Assembly (NCBI GenBank): GCA_019096195.1
Contig: JAGTXK010000122.1
Coordinates: 151,627-215,626 of the forward strand
Length of the DNA: 64,000 bases
Direction of reading: 5' to 3'
Origin: Boletus sp. NGJ
Lineage: Eukaryota > Basidiomycota > Agaricomycetes > Boletales > Boletaceae
Part shown: in pieces, positions 1-15,229 of the stretch
Numbering within the stretch: the first letter of the stretch is position 1
Layout: each line of letters begins with the position of its first letter
Program-made: the position numbers and the translations under genes
Notes under the pieces: model-generated
What the model saw: the letters and a program-made list of their open reading frames with translations, nothing else
What the model was told of the DNA's origin: nothing
Databases searched by the model: none

Positions 1-2570
1 TTGTGCTATCTCGACTGGTTGCACTAGTAGAAGGGCCCTTCGGCTTTGGAGAACCGGGGGAAACGTACCGCCGCTTGGTATTGGCAGAGGTGGAACGCTC
101 TTTCGGAGTTCGCTGCGCATGAACGTGATCGGGGTATGAGGGGTAAGGCAAGGGGGGCTCTGGCCTGCTGGGCCGCAGCCTTTTCGTTGCCTTTGTCTTA
201 GATGGTAACGGGAAAAGAGAAAACTCGGGCGACCTGTCTACATGGTGCAGAGGTGAGGAATTGATGGCAGCAAGCGTATTCATGCGGTTTGCGAGAGACG
301 CACTCGAGCTCGACAACGAGGAAGTGAAAAAGAGAGACTTTTCGAGAGGGGGTGACATCAACGATGGGGGGCTGAGAGGTAAGACGGATGCGTGCGTATC
401 AGGAGCTGAAGACCGCCTGGAAGCACCACCGGTCGATGACCCTCTGTGGGGTGTTCGGGAATGACGACGTTGAGGTGCCTTCGTGTAAATGTCAGGTCGT
501 TTCTCCTCCTCGATTTCATTCCCCCTACACGGATTTATTGACCGGTCTTCGCTGTACGTTGACTCTTTCGGTGACCTTTTGGTTTCCGAGGTAAACGGAG
601 TCACCTTGGGCGGCCTCCTCGTTGTTTCACTCTGAGTGGGTGAAGATAACGTGTCGTCCTTGAGACGATGGGTTACTGGGGGGTCTATAAGATCTTGCTT
701 TTCATCCTGCGAGCCAAGCAGCCCGAGTGCATCCTCCACGTCGCTGACGTAAAAGACACCATCCGAAGAACGGTGCACGCTGCGGGGACGACTGTCGCAA
801 GCAAGTGTAACCATTTTCGTTGTGTTTAAGCTGCTAACCCGACGGACCCGGTTCGTAGGGGTTTTCTCAGCAGGTTCATCGTCCGGCGCGAGGACGTTAT
901 ACTCCGTGCGTCCACTAGGGACAGGGCGGTAGAGGCCTTTGAGTTTCAGGATGTCAAACATGCTGCGTCGGAATGGCTTCGGTAAATCGGTAGCTTGTGC
1001 TTTGTGATGAGTGGAGTTGGCTCCAGAGGCGGCGTCTGGTAACGATGATGAAATACATATCTTTGGCAAAAAGACATCGTCCATTAGTTTGGGAGATTGC
1101 TGTATAACCATCGGGGATGTGTTCAGGAATGGATCGTCTTGTGTGACCACCGTAAATCTCTCCCCATCACTCGAGGGAATGATAGTCTGAGTGTAGGTCG
1201 GCTGAGAAAAACGTGGAAGAGTTGCGTCAAGAGTCTGCCACGCAAGCGTTCGCTTGGGTATGTATTGCGAGCCATGGATTGTAAATTTGCTAGGGGTACC
1301 AGCAGCGAAAAGGGACACCTGTTCCATACTCGGATATCCATGAACAAGCAAACGGTCTTCGATGTCGTTTTCTGGTGGGACGTACGGAGGTCCAGGTAGG
1401 AGAGTCGAAGTACGAAGCAAACGACGACGGCTTTCTCGCCATTTGAGTATAATTACGATGGTGATAGCACCGAGCACGACACCGAGTGCAATAAACAAAG
1501 GGATGAGATAGAGTATGTTCAACTGGCGATGGTACGGAAGCTTCGGCAAGACAGCTTGGGGTGATGTCGTCGCTGGGGGTAACGCAGTGATCTGAATTAA
1601 AGAAGCGGTAGGAATGCCGCTTGAGATAGCAACGTCCTGAGCACTGGCGACTACATCTGAAGCGGCGTCCGAGGCCGTAAGCAAAGGAGCCAAAGTTGGG
1701 GTGTCTGCTGGTGCATCATACGGCCACCAGTAATCGTATAAAGTGGTCGGTACCGATGGGATTGCTTGATTGATTCTGTACCGCTTGACAACACCTGGAT
1801 GGATCGATGTAGGTAAAGCAATTAAAGGAAGTAGTAGATCTGATACCCAATGACTGTATATACACCATGCTTTCCTGCAGGGGAAGACTCGCTATCGTGG
1901 ATTGTAGTCGGGGCCAAGCAAGATGAATTGCACCCGTGATTCAACGCCAAGAGCAGATAGGTCCGCCTCAGGCTTGTCTAATGAAAGACCAGCAGCAATG
2001 AAGGTGGACCGACGAATAAGATGTGACGATGGAGAGTATGAGGCGCTTGCGACACCTGACCGTTTTGTCCTTCGCCAAAACGTAGTCGGACGAACTGTCA
2101 AGATACATTGGAGCATCCGTCACTTGGAAAACATGCATGCACTCACATAGTGGGGGAGGTGGGCGAGAGATTTCGCGCCTGTGTGTCGACGTAGATGGTG
2201 AGAAAGCACGCCTGGGTACGTCTGCTATGGGTGGAGGATCAAGTAATTCCAAGGAGGTTGGCAGAACTGTGAGAGGAGGAGCTGAAGCAGGCCGCTGGGG
2301 AGGTGAAGACCTCGATGCCTTGTATGTCCTCCTTGGGGGTGAAAGAAATTCCGCGTTCAGATTGGACACTTCAACAGGCGAACGAGGTCCTTCTTCGTCT
2401 GAGTCAACGCTCTCGAGAGTGACCATGACCGGCCTGGTTAGATCATTCTCATTTCGACGGGCGAAATTGAAACCCAACGAGTTCTGTTTGGGATACAATG
2501 GCGTGGGTGAGACGAGGACAGTCAGATCCGACATCAGCTCTTGGCTGTCAGTATAGAAAAGGCCTGACAT
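1..2570 (-). CDS. Single-pass membrane protein, hypothetical, 3' end outside window
   Basis: I do not recognise the family. The likely ATG is at 2570. The first exon (to about 2,145) is Ser/Pro-rich, and an intron with a GTGAGT donor appears to follow. A middle region (about 1,530-2,095) holds one or two more introns I cannot place exactly. From about 1,800 downward one frame is open to the window edge: a Ser/Thr/Pro/Ala-rich stalk, then one strongly hydrophobic helix (about 1,443-1,525, ending in a basic WRESRRR stop-transfer run), then about 475 residues of hydrophilic Ser/Pro-rich tail. This suggests a plasma- or endomembrane protein with a long cytoplasmic tail. The stop codon lies beyond position 1, so the protein is 3' partial. 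It starts 130 bp from the synthetase gene on the other strand. The membrane helix is seen directly; topology and role are inferred. Confidence 0.6.
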
Positions 2571-4896
<2,326 letters not shown>

Positions 4897-5016
4897 CTCC
4901 CCCTCTTTCCATACGACGAAGCTCTTTTCACTCCAAGCGCTGCGTCCGTAAAATACATAAATATGTGACCTGTAAGATGTCAAATGCAAAAATGGCAGTC
5001 ACGGATCACCATCGCT

Positions 5017-8000
5017 TCACAACATCTCCCATCCACCGCTGTCGACCGTGCTCTCCAGCTTCCGCGCAACGGCCGTCGGAATACCATGGTTGAGCCACGT
5101 CTTCCGTATTTCCTCCCACCGCGGACTATGGATGTATTGTCGCCGCCCCCGTCTATCATAACAAAACGTTCGCAGTTGAGTACCCAAACGCGCAACCGAA
5201 AACACGGGGAAAGCAAACGTACCTCATCGAAATATCGACTTCTCCATGAACGTCCAGGTAAGGCGACTGGGCAAACGACCCATTGTTGGCGTAAAGATAG
5301 AGCAGCGAGCATCGCTTGACAATGAAATACAACCCTATCGCGCCGCCGCACCTGAAACCGCCACATGGGTATCAGCCATCGATCAAAGCGACGGTGGATG
5401 GGGTAAGGGATTCGACGTACTCTCGCGTGTGCATGTTACACTCCCCTCGCCCGTTCGAGTCAATGTCCATGCAACAATGACTGAGCATACAACACGTCGT
5501 ACCACATATCAGACAAATAGCCGCATCGGTCGGTACGGTATTGCACCGCGCACACCGCATCACCTTGTCCCTTCCATTGAACAAATTGTCGAGCACGATC
5601 GGAAGCCTTGCGAGGCGATAGACGGCAGGATAATCCAGGACGACACCACAGTTGAGTTGCGATGCCGCATGGGAATGGCCATAGTGTGCACACCAACCCG
5701 AGAGCGCGTTTTGAAGCGTGTCTTGGTTGGGTAGATCCGATAGCGGGGGAATGTGTAGCAACGTGAGAAGACGCCGGTATTCGTTATCGTCTGCACTACC
5801 CGACAACGGTGTCGCAAATGCGTTCGGAAGGACGGAACGGCAGAGAATGGCTGCGCGCCGGAGGAAAGGCAGCGTGAACGCGTACAGCAACTTTTCGATC
5901 CGAGCTTCGCCAAACATCTCGAACACAAGCGTCGCGGTATGTTCAAACACAGGCGAGTGACGGACGACAGACATGAAGAACATCCGCACGTCGCCAAATA
6001 GGTCTGCATGGCTTCGCGACACGACCGGAATGGAATTGCAAGACCGCGCCTTGTTCAAAACGTAGACCATTCCAATGACGGTGCGTGCCAGGCATGCATA
6101 GTAACATAGCACGAGAACGTGCTGGAGCATCTCTGGGGAGACAGCAGCCGTCTCGATGAGAACCGTAAATGGATCACGGAGGAGCAAGGGATATGAATAT
6201 GACGTGAGAGATGTCCTGCTCCACTCTGGCAATAGGCGTTTGATAATGGCCTGCTTTACCCCCTCCTTCCCTCCGTCTGGTCGACCTTCAAGCTCTATCT
6301 TCGCCAAAGAGGCCATACATCCGAGCAGAGACCGTACCATCCGCACTTGCGTCTCCGTTAAGCCGTCTGCGACGTTCCCGCTCGAATTCATACCTGTCCC
6401 GCGCCTCGCCACCTCGATCGAGGCGATCGTGTACCCGATGAGCTCCTCCGGTAAATAAATCCCTGAACCTCTCTCACCCGGATCAGGCTCCGGTCTCTCC
6501 CGTAGATGACGCGTCTGCTGCGAGGCGGTCTTGGCCACATTCACCACACTGTCCAACATCTTGAATATCTCAAAGTTTTCCCCGCGCCGAATCTGCACGG
6601 CATAGTTGGGATCCTGCGCGCTCCAAAAGACGAACTCGCCCGTGCCGTTCCGGAACTGCAATGAATCCATTACCGTATCGGGTTTAGACTTAAGGATCGA
6701 TATTCCCACTGCCCGGATCCAGTCGGGGAACGGGACGGTTGTAGTAGGGAGTGTCGATGGCCGAGAGATAGGGAGAATGATGTTGCCCAGGCTTTTGCAC
6801 AACGGACAAATGTATTCCTTGCGTAGAATGTTCTCTGGATGGTTTCGGGTTGCATGTGATCGATGTCGCTGACGAACGGACGTGTTGTAAACTTGGAAAC
6901 ACTCCATATGCATCATGTGGCCACACATGGAGGTGTGCAAGCCAAAGCGAGTATGCTGCGTCGGAAAACCATCGAAGTTGGGCGCGAACTGGGTGACGTC
7001 CTCGTGGTGGTTCACGTCTACAGGCGGGAAGGTTGATGGGGGTGGTTGACGGGAACTGCGATCGAGTGAGAGCTGCATCCCCATCAACTCGTTGAGATAC
7101 GCGCTGTGGCTATCGGGATGTTTCCGGAGTAGACGGCTGGACTGGACGAGCCCAAGCATGCCCCACGGCTTCGAGTCGTTGAGATCCTCCTGACACACAA
7201 TACACGAACCGTATTGCACCAGCTCTTCTGGCTTTTCCTCCATCTCTTCGTCTTCGTCTTCGTCCACATCCTCGAAGTTGATCGCAAAACTCGCTTGTTG
7301 CGCCTTCATCTGAGCCATGATGGCCTCCTGACGCGCCTTTGCCGCGCGTTTCTTGAGCGTCTCCGTGTCGAGGCCAGATTTTACGACCGTGACAATCTTG
7401 CGACGAGCCTGCACCTCCTCCGGCACAAACTTGAGCATCTTCCCTAAAATCCATCCTACCCGAGCCGTGTAGGGCCGGAAGTGTTCCGAATGCTCCATCG
7501 TACAAATGATATCGATCAAATTCTTGCCGTCTTCAAAGACCTTGAGCGCAGACAGATGGCTAAACACCGACGCACGCTCCACGAGCGCGATCATGACAAG
7601 GTAAAATGCTTGATCGAGTATCGCCTCCGCGGACGGTGGCGTCGTCCCCGCCGCTTCCGTCAGCACGAGAATGTTGTGAATCGCGTAAAACATCACTTGG
7701 AGAAGCACCTCCGATTCCAAGAGGGACGGCAAAATCGAGAATGGACCTGTCTCAATGGCAATTGGTTTCGGCACGATCACAGGGTCCGTCTCGCCTGTGC
7801 TCTTCTTCAACTGCGCCTTGAGCACCGCTTCGACTTCTTCACGTCTGTTTCGAGCATAGTGGTAGTAAAACGGGTTGACCTCATCGTAGAGTGCATCTTT
7901 GAGCTCGTAGGTACCCGTATCTGCGGTTGCTTCTGGCGCTCTAAAGTTGGCGACTTGCCGGAGGACGTGTTCGAAGCAGACGTCGTCTGCCATGCGCTCA

Positions 8001-10790
8001 GCAACACGTTTCACGAGGTCGGTGTAAGAGCACGGTCCAGCTGCAAGTGCATGGATGATCTCGCGCCGGACAGCGACCGGAAGAGGCATCTTGGTCGCAC
8101 TGCCCTTCTCAGTCAAGAGGGTGATAATGACATACAATGCTTCCTCGACCATGCTAGACAGCTGAGTGCCCTCGTAGGTCGGATGGATCACTGCCCCGCG
8201 GAAGAATTGGAGGAGCTTAAAGCGGTCAAGGATGCTCACTATGACCGTGTTTGGGTCGAGGATGATGAGGGATGTTTGGAGGATGAACAGATCTTGGTCA
8301 TAGCACAGCTCGCGAAGCATGAAATCGCGGTAATGCAACAATTGACCGCGTATCGGGAAGCCGTTGCGGACCCAGAGTCCAGAGCGGATCTGGGCGACTA
8401 TCGCGAGCACTACAAGACCAAGCTAAACTCCTGACTGGAACAAGGGCATCGTGAAGCTTACCTCGCAAAGGGAAATCGATCAGCGTGAGAATATCATCCT
8501 CTGTCGCGATTCGCATGAACATGTCCCGCACGCTCGCAACGCCCACTCGACCCAGCGACTCTTCTGAAAGAATGTCGACATTCTTCAAGAGCTCCGCCAA
8601 AAGCCAGTGCAACGAGTGGTGGAAACTGACCCAGCCCTCTAAGACATCGAACTCCACAATTGTGTAGTCGACATTTCCAAAAAGAACGTCGTGGTATGCC
8701 GGCTTTGAGAACTTGTTCCTGTCGAGCTTGTCGTTCTCCAACATGCATACTGAGAGAATATCTTTTATGACTATCGAGATGGCGTTGATGAGCTGTGATG
8801 GCGTCGCCCAACTGAAGGCCTCTCCGTACACCTTGATGACGCGCGACAGAGAGAGCGTGACGTTGAAGACACTTATCCAAGCGTCCGTCTCGTACTCGAC
8901 ATGATTTGTGGCCGCACGTTTATTCGGATGGACGCACATGAAGAGTTGGCATACCTTGGCAAACTTGCGAATGAAGGAAGGATTCTTGGAGATGAGTTGT
9001 TGGACAGGTTCATTGTGGCAGAGGTATCGCAGGTCACTAAAGATCGGCATGAAACGCTTGGATTTGAACGGAAAGCTATCCACATCCAGTTCTGCAGCCT
9101 CGGATGCATTTTCTGGAGCGTTGAGGATACGTTTGTCGACGATTTGGTTCGTGAAGAAGTTGATGATGATGTCGAGTAAACGTGTGACAAGATCATGGTA
9201 ACGCACAATATGACTTGCGACAGATGGGACAGTAAAGAGCTGGAGGGCAAAATATTTGATGGATGTTTCCGCTTCTCTGTCGACAAGGAGATAGGCATCC
9301 ACGATGCGCGGGTACACGGCCGCGAAATGGCTTCCTAAGAGTGAACTTAGCTGTTAGGAATGTTTGATTAGGGAGATGCCGAACCTATGGCGAGCTTGTG
9401 AGGGTGGGATAGTATGAGGACAGATGCGTATATCTCCTTCAAGCTGATACGCGGTTTCTTCCAGAGTCGAGCATGATATAAAAACATCCAATCAATCCTA
9501 CATGGATTGGAAATCTCATTGGAGAGTTCGGGAATGTGGGATCCAGAACCGTAGATGTTGCTTTCGCGGCGTCTAGGTGAGAGCAATTCTGCTGCGATGA
9601 CCTCGCGGATGATGAGCGTATCTGCTCCGAGTCTACTGCGGGTGAGGTCAAGGAGCCATTCAATGATAACCACGACGACCTGCTCTCTGAAGGTGTCGTA
9701 TGCGCGCCGAATGGTGACGCCGATCTCGATTTTGGAGATGACCTGGGCTACCTCTAGGAGACGAGGAACGTTGGTGTTCATGTCGATGATCTCACGACCA
9801 TGCTCGTCGATGGCGTGTGCCATAGCGGTGGCTTCTTTGCGATCACGATTTGTTGTATCGCAGATGAGCTGAATGACTTCGTCGAACGAGTGTTTGTCGT
9901 CGTTCCAAATGATAACCGAGTACTGGTCTTTCTGCATGGGATCCCCGGTGGGCTGAAGGCGAAGGTCAGCTTCATTCGAGGGCACGCTCGGATCGTCTGG
10001 CGAGCAGTCGATGGTGTCGAGAAGAAAATCAAGGGCATAACCGATGGTACGACCCATGTTATCCCTGAGATCTGGAGGGAAGGCAGCGCGGAATGGAAAA
10101 TGGGGGACGGGAGGGATGTCTACGTCATTGATAGACCTCGGAAGTACTCTTGGAGTTGTGTCAGGCGCGTGGACGGACGAATCAAAGACGCGATCGGCAT
10201 CATGGAGGAGAGGGTGGAAAGGACATTGAATGTTGTGACGCCAGGCTTCGGCATCACCGCAGTCGCAGCAACCGCCCGACTGCTGTGCGATGAAGAAGCT
10301 GACGTTGTGATCCTTGTGAAGGCTGGTGCGGAAGCAACGACTACAAAGAACACAACTTTCGTCTAGCGCACAGTCCCTGAAAGGAGTGAATGAGAATTGA
10401 AATGGAGAAATGAGAATTCAGCGGTGCTCACTTGCATCGGAAGCAGCTCTCTCCTTTGGTGAATATGTGACCACAAGGCCGACCTGGCACCACAGGGTCT
10501 TCTGAACCCGCGCCTGCAAAGCCAAGTTCTGCTTGAACCTGGCCGAGAGTGGCGTGCATGGGGAGACTGGAGTTGGAGAGGGGAAGGAAGAGGTGGGCGT
10601 ACGGCCCCCAGAAAGCGTCGTAAAGTTCTGAGAGGATCTCTGCGCGAGTCGCGGGTGTGAAAACATATTTACGCGAGCCAGGCATTGTTTCGAGGGCAAA
10701 GCGGAGACGAGACAGAGGATCTGATGGACGATCGCGAGGGTTCATTGTCGGGGGGAACTTGGAGTTGAAGAAGCCCATAATTCCAGACAT
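5017..10790 (-). CDS. UBR1: UBR1-type E3 ubiquitin ligase (N-recognin)
   Basis: Recognises destabilising N-terminal residues and ubiquitinates the substrate with an E2, in the Arg/N-degron pathway. Proposed exons from 5' to 3': 10790-10432, 10376-9385, 9334-8462, 8409-5421, 5351-5223, 5152-5017. They sum to 5,478 nt, or 1,825 residues, typical of fungal UBR1. Domains: UBR-box zinc finger at about residues 106-165 (PCGHIFTKGESCFRC, then CVLCSRCF and GGCCDCGDAEAW) for basic N-termini; ClpS-like N-domain from about 271 (YSVIIWNDDKHSFDEVI) for bulky hydrophobic N-termini; helical middle; RING-type finger at about 1144-1280 (CIVCQEDL, CGHMMHMECF, CPLCKSLG) preceded by an acidic run; and a C-terminal UAIN autoinhibitory region with the conserved SPYLDVHGE motif. 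The ATG at 10790 is the first in frame. Introns are 50-70 nt. It lies head-to-head with TRS33. Confidence 0.95.
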
Positions 10791-11031
10791 TATGATGTTT
10801 GCGGATGTAGTATTCAACGACTATGGCGACGACGACGACGACGACGACGATGAGGGCGGGGATGCGTTCATGTGATGAGCTCGACGTCGGACTCGGTGGG
10901 ACAGTCCGAACAAACTTCTGATAAAGGGGTTTGCACTTTGAGATACGTGGGAAGTAAATACCGTACAAGGTAAGCTCCCATGAGTCATACTTCGGTCCCT
11001 CGTCCGAGCCTTGTTTACAGTAAACCCTAGT
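10791..11031. promoter_or_regulatory. Divergent promoter region UBR1/TRS33
   Basis: A 241-bp gap separates the start codons of UBR1 (minus) and the Trs33 gene (plus) and must carry both promoters. It contains the CGA microsatellite at 10827-10850. No core promoter motif is clear to me. Confidence 0.4.
10827..10850. repeat. CGA trinucleotide microsatellite, 8 units
   Basis: Eight perfect CGA units lie 37 bp upstream of the UBR1 start codon, in its probable 5' leader. It is CpG-rich and of a type that varies in length between strains. Confidence 0.9.
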
Positions 11032-11969
11032 ATGACATCCCGACCTTCCCTGCAATCGCCTGCTTCCCCATCGCCACTCGCGCTTCTCGCTGACCCGCCC
11101 GTCCGTTTCGTCGATGGTGCCGCAATGGACTATCTCCTCATCGAGGCCGTCAACGCCCTCCGCGCATCCTCCGCTGTAGCAGCCGCACGCGCCAAAAAGA
11201 TCGAACAGGAAATGACAGACGCTGGCCTACTCCCTCCCCCTCCACCCTCGCCCGGTACGAAACCCCAGCAATCTCACCGCGACAGCGTTGGGAGCACGAC
11301 CTCACGCACACAGGTTGCATCCACAGACGACGACGAAGGCGTACGAACCCGCTTGGAAGCCATCGGGCTCCATGTGGGTGGAAATTTCGTGGAAAGGTGC
11401 GACTTCTCCAGCCATCTGGATCATTTTTGATTCGACCCGACTTTCCGTTTAGATTATGTCGTGATAGACCCTTGTTTGGTGACTCTCTCGACGCGATCAA
11501 GTTTGTCTGCAAGGAGCTCTGGGTATCTTGTTGGGACAAGCAAGTAGACAACCTCCGCACGAATCATCGCGTCCGTTCCCTGTCTACTCTCTCCGTATCT
11601 CACTGCTGATACAGTCGGTATTTAGGGTGTATTCGTTCTACAAGACAACACCTTCAAGCCTATCTCGCGCATATCTTCACGGCAAGGTCGTCCTGAAGCT
11701 CTCAAACGTGCTAGAATAGTGTGTATCCCGTCTCACCTCTAACTCTAACTACCTCGCGTTATTAACCTCTTACATCTAAAGTACGTCGCCCTTCCGGCAG
11801 GACTCATTCGCGGTGCTCTTGCTCGAATCGGACTTCATGGAACCGTGACCACAGAAATTGCCTCATTACCTCATTGTATGTTGACAGAACTTTGCTCAAC
11901 ATTGCGCGGGCATCTTACTCTATATTTATCCCAGGTACGTTCCAGATCAAACTACCTAAGAATTCTTAG
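11032..11969 (+). CDS. TRS33: TRAPP complex subunit Trs33 (TRAPPC6 family)
   Basis: Small core subunit of the TRAPP tethering complexes, which act as exchange factors for Rab GTPases in ER-Golgi and Golgi traffic. Proposed exons: 11032-11396, 11453-11570, 11626-11718, 11782-11875, 11935-11969. They sum to 705 nt, or 234 residues, with matching phases throughout. The family pattern is clear: an N-terminal helix (MDYLLIEAVNALR), then RLEAIGLHVG, then LFGDSLDAIKFVCKELW, then DKQVDNLRTNHRG and FVLQD, then YVALPAGLIRGALARIG and a short C-terminal strand. An acidic, proline-rich insert of about 50 residues after the first helix is longer than in the yeast protein but common in basidiomycetes. The four introns are 55-63 nt. 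Confidence 0.92.
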
Positions 11970-12138
11970 GTCTGCGCACCTTTCCTGGATCTGTTCTGTG
12001 ATCGCTCGTCAGTCGCGAGCTCCTCCGCACTTCATTAGCATTCATAGACGCGAACCGGACGGCCAGTACACACACGCCCTCACGCTGCACATTTCGCCGT
12101 TGACCCCGAGATCATTCGTCTGAGCTTCTATGTAATTT

Positions 12139-12673
12139 ATGTCCTGCTGCGCGTTATTGCCGTCGACAAAAAGCATAGCAACACGTTTCGCTCGTGTGCA
12201 ACAAGCGTCTAAACGAGAGTGTACTTTTTCCTCATCATGTGCAACGCTGGCGATGGTAGAGTTTACGGGCGCTATGGCACCGATTCGGTTCCCGGTGGGG
12301 TCACTGGGGTATGTATCTCAGTCATTCATTCTCTTTCCTACCCATCCCAGCCCTAGTGGGCAATACATTATGCCATTGAATGGCCGGTTAGGAATCCCGG
12401 ACCTCGAGGATGCACATCAGATGGACAAGCCTATCAAGCTTAATCGAGTGAGAGCGATTCGATTAACAGCCTGGCTCCAGCAGTCAACACTGCCAGCAAA
12501 GTGGCGAAATCAAACGCTACGATGAGCAAAGACGAACTAGCGAGTCTCTTGCATCAGTAGTGACGAGCTTGAAGCTTGATGAGTCGACGATACCTACCCT
12601 GACCGCGGGCATGATCACTGCCGCCATCGACTTGTCACTCATTCAGCTCACTGCGTCCAAGTTACCAGCATGA
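12139..12673 (+). other. Possible small gene of unknown function
   Basis: Coding-like stretches in three frames sit between TRS33 and the next gene. One (ending at a GTATGT donor near 12,309) reads MVEFTGAMAPIRFPVGS. After a possible 46-nt intron it continues in phase with a stretch ending near 12,460. A Ser/Ala-rich stretch follows in another frame, and a Leu/Ile-rich stretch ends at a TGA at 12,671-12,673. I could not chain all parts with consensus splice sites. It may be a small gene, a decayed one, or chance. I assign no function. Confidence 0.3.
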
Positions 12674-13054
12674 CGCCTTGGGTCGGTCGTGAAGCACTCG
12701 CATAATGACATCCCTGGCAATGAAGCGTCATTATTACATTACATAAATCATAAGATATAGATATCGTTCAATGGTGGAAGAGTAAGTACTGCGACTATGA
12801 TACACTAGATTCAGGTATATACATACAGCACAGTGATATATATATATGCAGTGGTTGAGCACTCGGCACTAGCAAGTTGGTGTGATAACCGAGAGCGTAC
12901 ATATTTGCGTCCGGTACGTGTTCGACAGATTGCAACGAAACGGTGCCAAACGCCGCTCGTGGACGAACCAACTTGGCATTGGATATAAGAATATTGTATG
13001 ATAGGCTTCCAGATAGCGTGGAATCGATCGACCGGCGTCGGGCGTGCACCGTGT
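12674..13054. other. Intergenic, probable 3' UTRs
   Basis: About 380 bp with no coding signal that I trust. It contains a short TA-rich run near 12,836-12,846 and probably the 3' UTR of the minus-strand gene that ends at 13,055. Confidence 0.5.
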
Positions 13055-14684
13055 TCACATCCCAGGACGTATGCCACCAGATCCTATCGCCCCAACACCA
13101 CGTAGTACGTCTGCGATGACATGCCGTGAACTGGAAAGCGACCTATTCGTATTCGGGGAGGCCGATATAGTGGGCGAGGTCGATGGTGAGAACGATGGTA
13201 TAGTCGACGACAGCGTAGGGGAGAAGTCTGCAGAAACAGAACGTTTGGAGCGCCATGGAAAACGTATGGGTGTGGGTGAATGATGGGGAGAGGTGGACGG
13301 CTGCGAGGGGGGCGGTGATATTGTGATGCGGCCAAATTCGGACACGGGCTCGTGTGATCGGGGTGTCTTGGGTAGGGTGCTGTCTGTAGCAGGGGGAAAC
13401 GTGTCTGTTGGGGTAGGTGGGACGCACGAAATGCGAGGCGAAGGCGACCGGGTACGAAGGCGACCAGAGAGGGAGGGCACTGCGGATAAGAGACGGGGTG
13501 ATGGTGCACGGGGTGGATTTTCCAACAAGGTCAGGTCCGTGGTCGACTCGCAGAGCTTGGGCAGACTAAGGGACGAGCAGGATGAATAAGGTGGTGGCGC
13601 GAGAAAGTGTTGCTTGCTTGGGTGCTGGCCAGCAGAGTCTCCTGAACAGGTCGAAGGCGTAGGACTGGTCACGGAACTTTGATTGACTTGTGCGACAGTG
13701 AGGGAGGACAGAGATCCCGCAGGACTTGGTGCTGGCGATGTCGTGGGGGTTCGCTTTGGAGATGGGAGTGGAAACAACTCGTCCTCGTCCTCGTCATCAT
13801 CCTCTTCTGGAATGCGTGGTGTAGCGGGTGTTATACGAGTGGGTGAAGGCGGAGAGCGAGCATCGGCGAGAGTACGACAGAGGATTAACGGCATCCTGCA
13901 TTCCGTGGTTTTACCATCATGCGTCTCCGGGTTGATGGTCGATGGTGCAGTGTCGCTCGCACGCCGACGCTTGTCTATTTCATCCACACTAATAGAGACT
14001 CCTAGATCGCCATATGAGGCAGAGGCAGTACTTCCTGCAACGGTAATTGTACGGGAACGACCATCCGCACTCAGGCTACGACGCCTTGAGGCAGCACGCG
14101 AAAAATGCTCTGGCCACGCGTCACCATCGGCAAGAGCAGCCTCCGTGACGGACTGGCATGCTGCACAACACGGACGCAAGGGCACTGTAACAATGTCTGA
14201 GTGCAACGGAGAAGGGGAGGGTTTCCGTGGGATACGGGCATGTCGAGTCAGTGAGGAAGTGGTAGGACAAGAGGGACCAGAATGCTGAGGACGATGTACG
14301 AGACAAGGCGGGAGAGGCTTTTCATCAACGGAGCGAGCCATCGAGCGAAGTTTGAGTGAAAAGCTGAAGCAAAGTTGGGTGCACGATAACATCTACCAGT
14401 GAAGAGACGTACGTTGGAACGGGAACTCGCAGGACGAGGTGTGACTGATTCTCTTCAAAAGAGGCATCTTCTGGTGGAGGATAAGCAGAATGATCCGCGG
14501 ACGACGTCCGTCTCTTCCACAGCGGGAGCGCATACGACTTTGTGACGACCCTTGGCCGCCTCGAACGATGCGCAAAATCTGGAATGACAACACATTGAGG
14601 CTCAAACCGTACAGCGCTGCCACGCTCGTCGAGGGGCTCGATGGTGGATCCGGGTGTACTGGTCGCTAATTCTACCGCCGACAT
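13055..14684 (-). CDS. Conserved-looking Ser/Pro-rich fungal protein, unknown
   Basis: Exons 14684-14413 and 14363-13055 join through a 49-nt GTACGT...CAG intron and give 526 residues. A second in-frame ATG at 14783 would add 33 residues; I prefer 14684 because the added part looks like leader sequence. The N-terminal 100 residues look folded and contain CVVIPDFAHRSRRPRVVTKS followed by YALPLWKRR and LVLRVPVPTF. This resembles an N-terminal block seen in many unnamed fungal proteins, though I cannot name the domain. The rest is low complexity: Ser/Pro-rich with many SP/TP sites, a CCAAC cysteine cluster, and a 12-residue Asp/Glu run. It is probably a phosphorylated regulatory or scaffold protein; that is inference. 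Confidence 0.75.
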
Positions 14685-15229
14685 CGACGAGAACTCGGGA
14701 CGGTGAGAATAAGGATGGATGTGAGGGAAATCAGAGAGAAGCGACAAGGCTAGTTTTCGAACGACCCTCTCGCAAAATGTCATACGATCTCCACATGAGC
14801 CATTTTCGGCTAAGGCACTAACTCTTAATCTTACCTTTCTTGTTTACATCAACGTGATGCGCAGACACAATTGTCAACGTGCTCTCACGTCCCGCTGCGG
14901 CACTGGCAGTGTGCTAGCTGCATTTTCTCTCTTTCCTCCACTTTCCTCTTGAATGAATTTGCCTGGCGACTCGGACACTTCGTCGGATGGGCGGCACTCG
15001 CGGTCGACCGGTCATGCATTCATGCCTTAGTTCCGTGTCGCAACGGCACGCAAAAATGACAATCATGATAATTCTATTCAACGGTCCGAATCCAATGGAC
15101 TTGATCCGGATGAACTTTCACAGGTCAATTGCTTGGTACTCACGCAGGCTTCTAGTATTGCGGACGCGATATAGTCTATCAACTCACGGTCTCACGTCCA
15201 TTGCACACAAAGCATATACTTACAGCACC
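14685..15229. other. Intergenic region upstream of a minus-strand gene
   Basis: About 545 bp holding the probable promoter and leader of the minus-strand Ser/Pro-rich gene. The in-frame ATG at 14,783 lies here. I see no RNA gene or convincing reading frame. Confidence 0.4.

Noticed and set aside
7481-8434. 317-codon plus-strand frame
   Set aside because: It is the antisense shadow of UBR1, whose minus-strand frame shows conserved domains throughout.
10788-10817. Upstream start for UBR1 at 10817
   Set aside because: The codon there is TTG; the first ATG in frame is at 10790.
13683-14288. 201-codon plus-strand frame
   Set aside because: Antisense of the Ser/Pro-rich minus-strand gene; its Ser and Gly runs come from the acidic codon run on the other strand.
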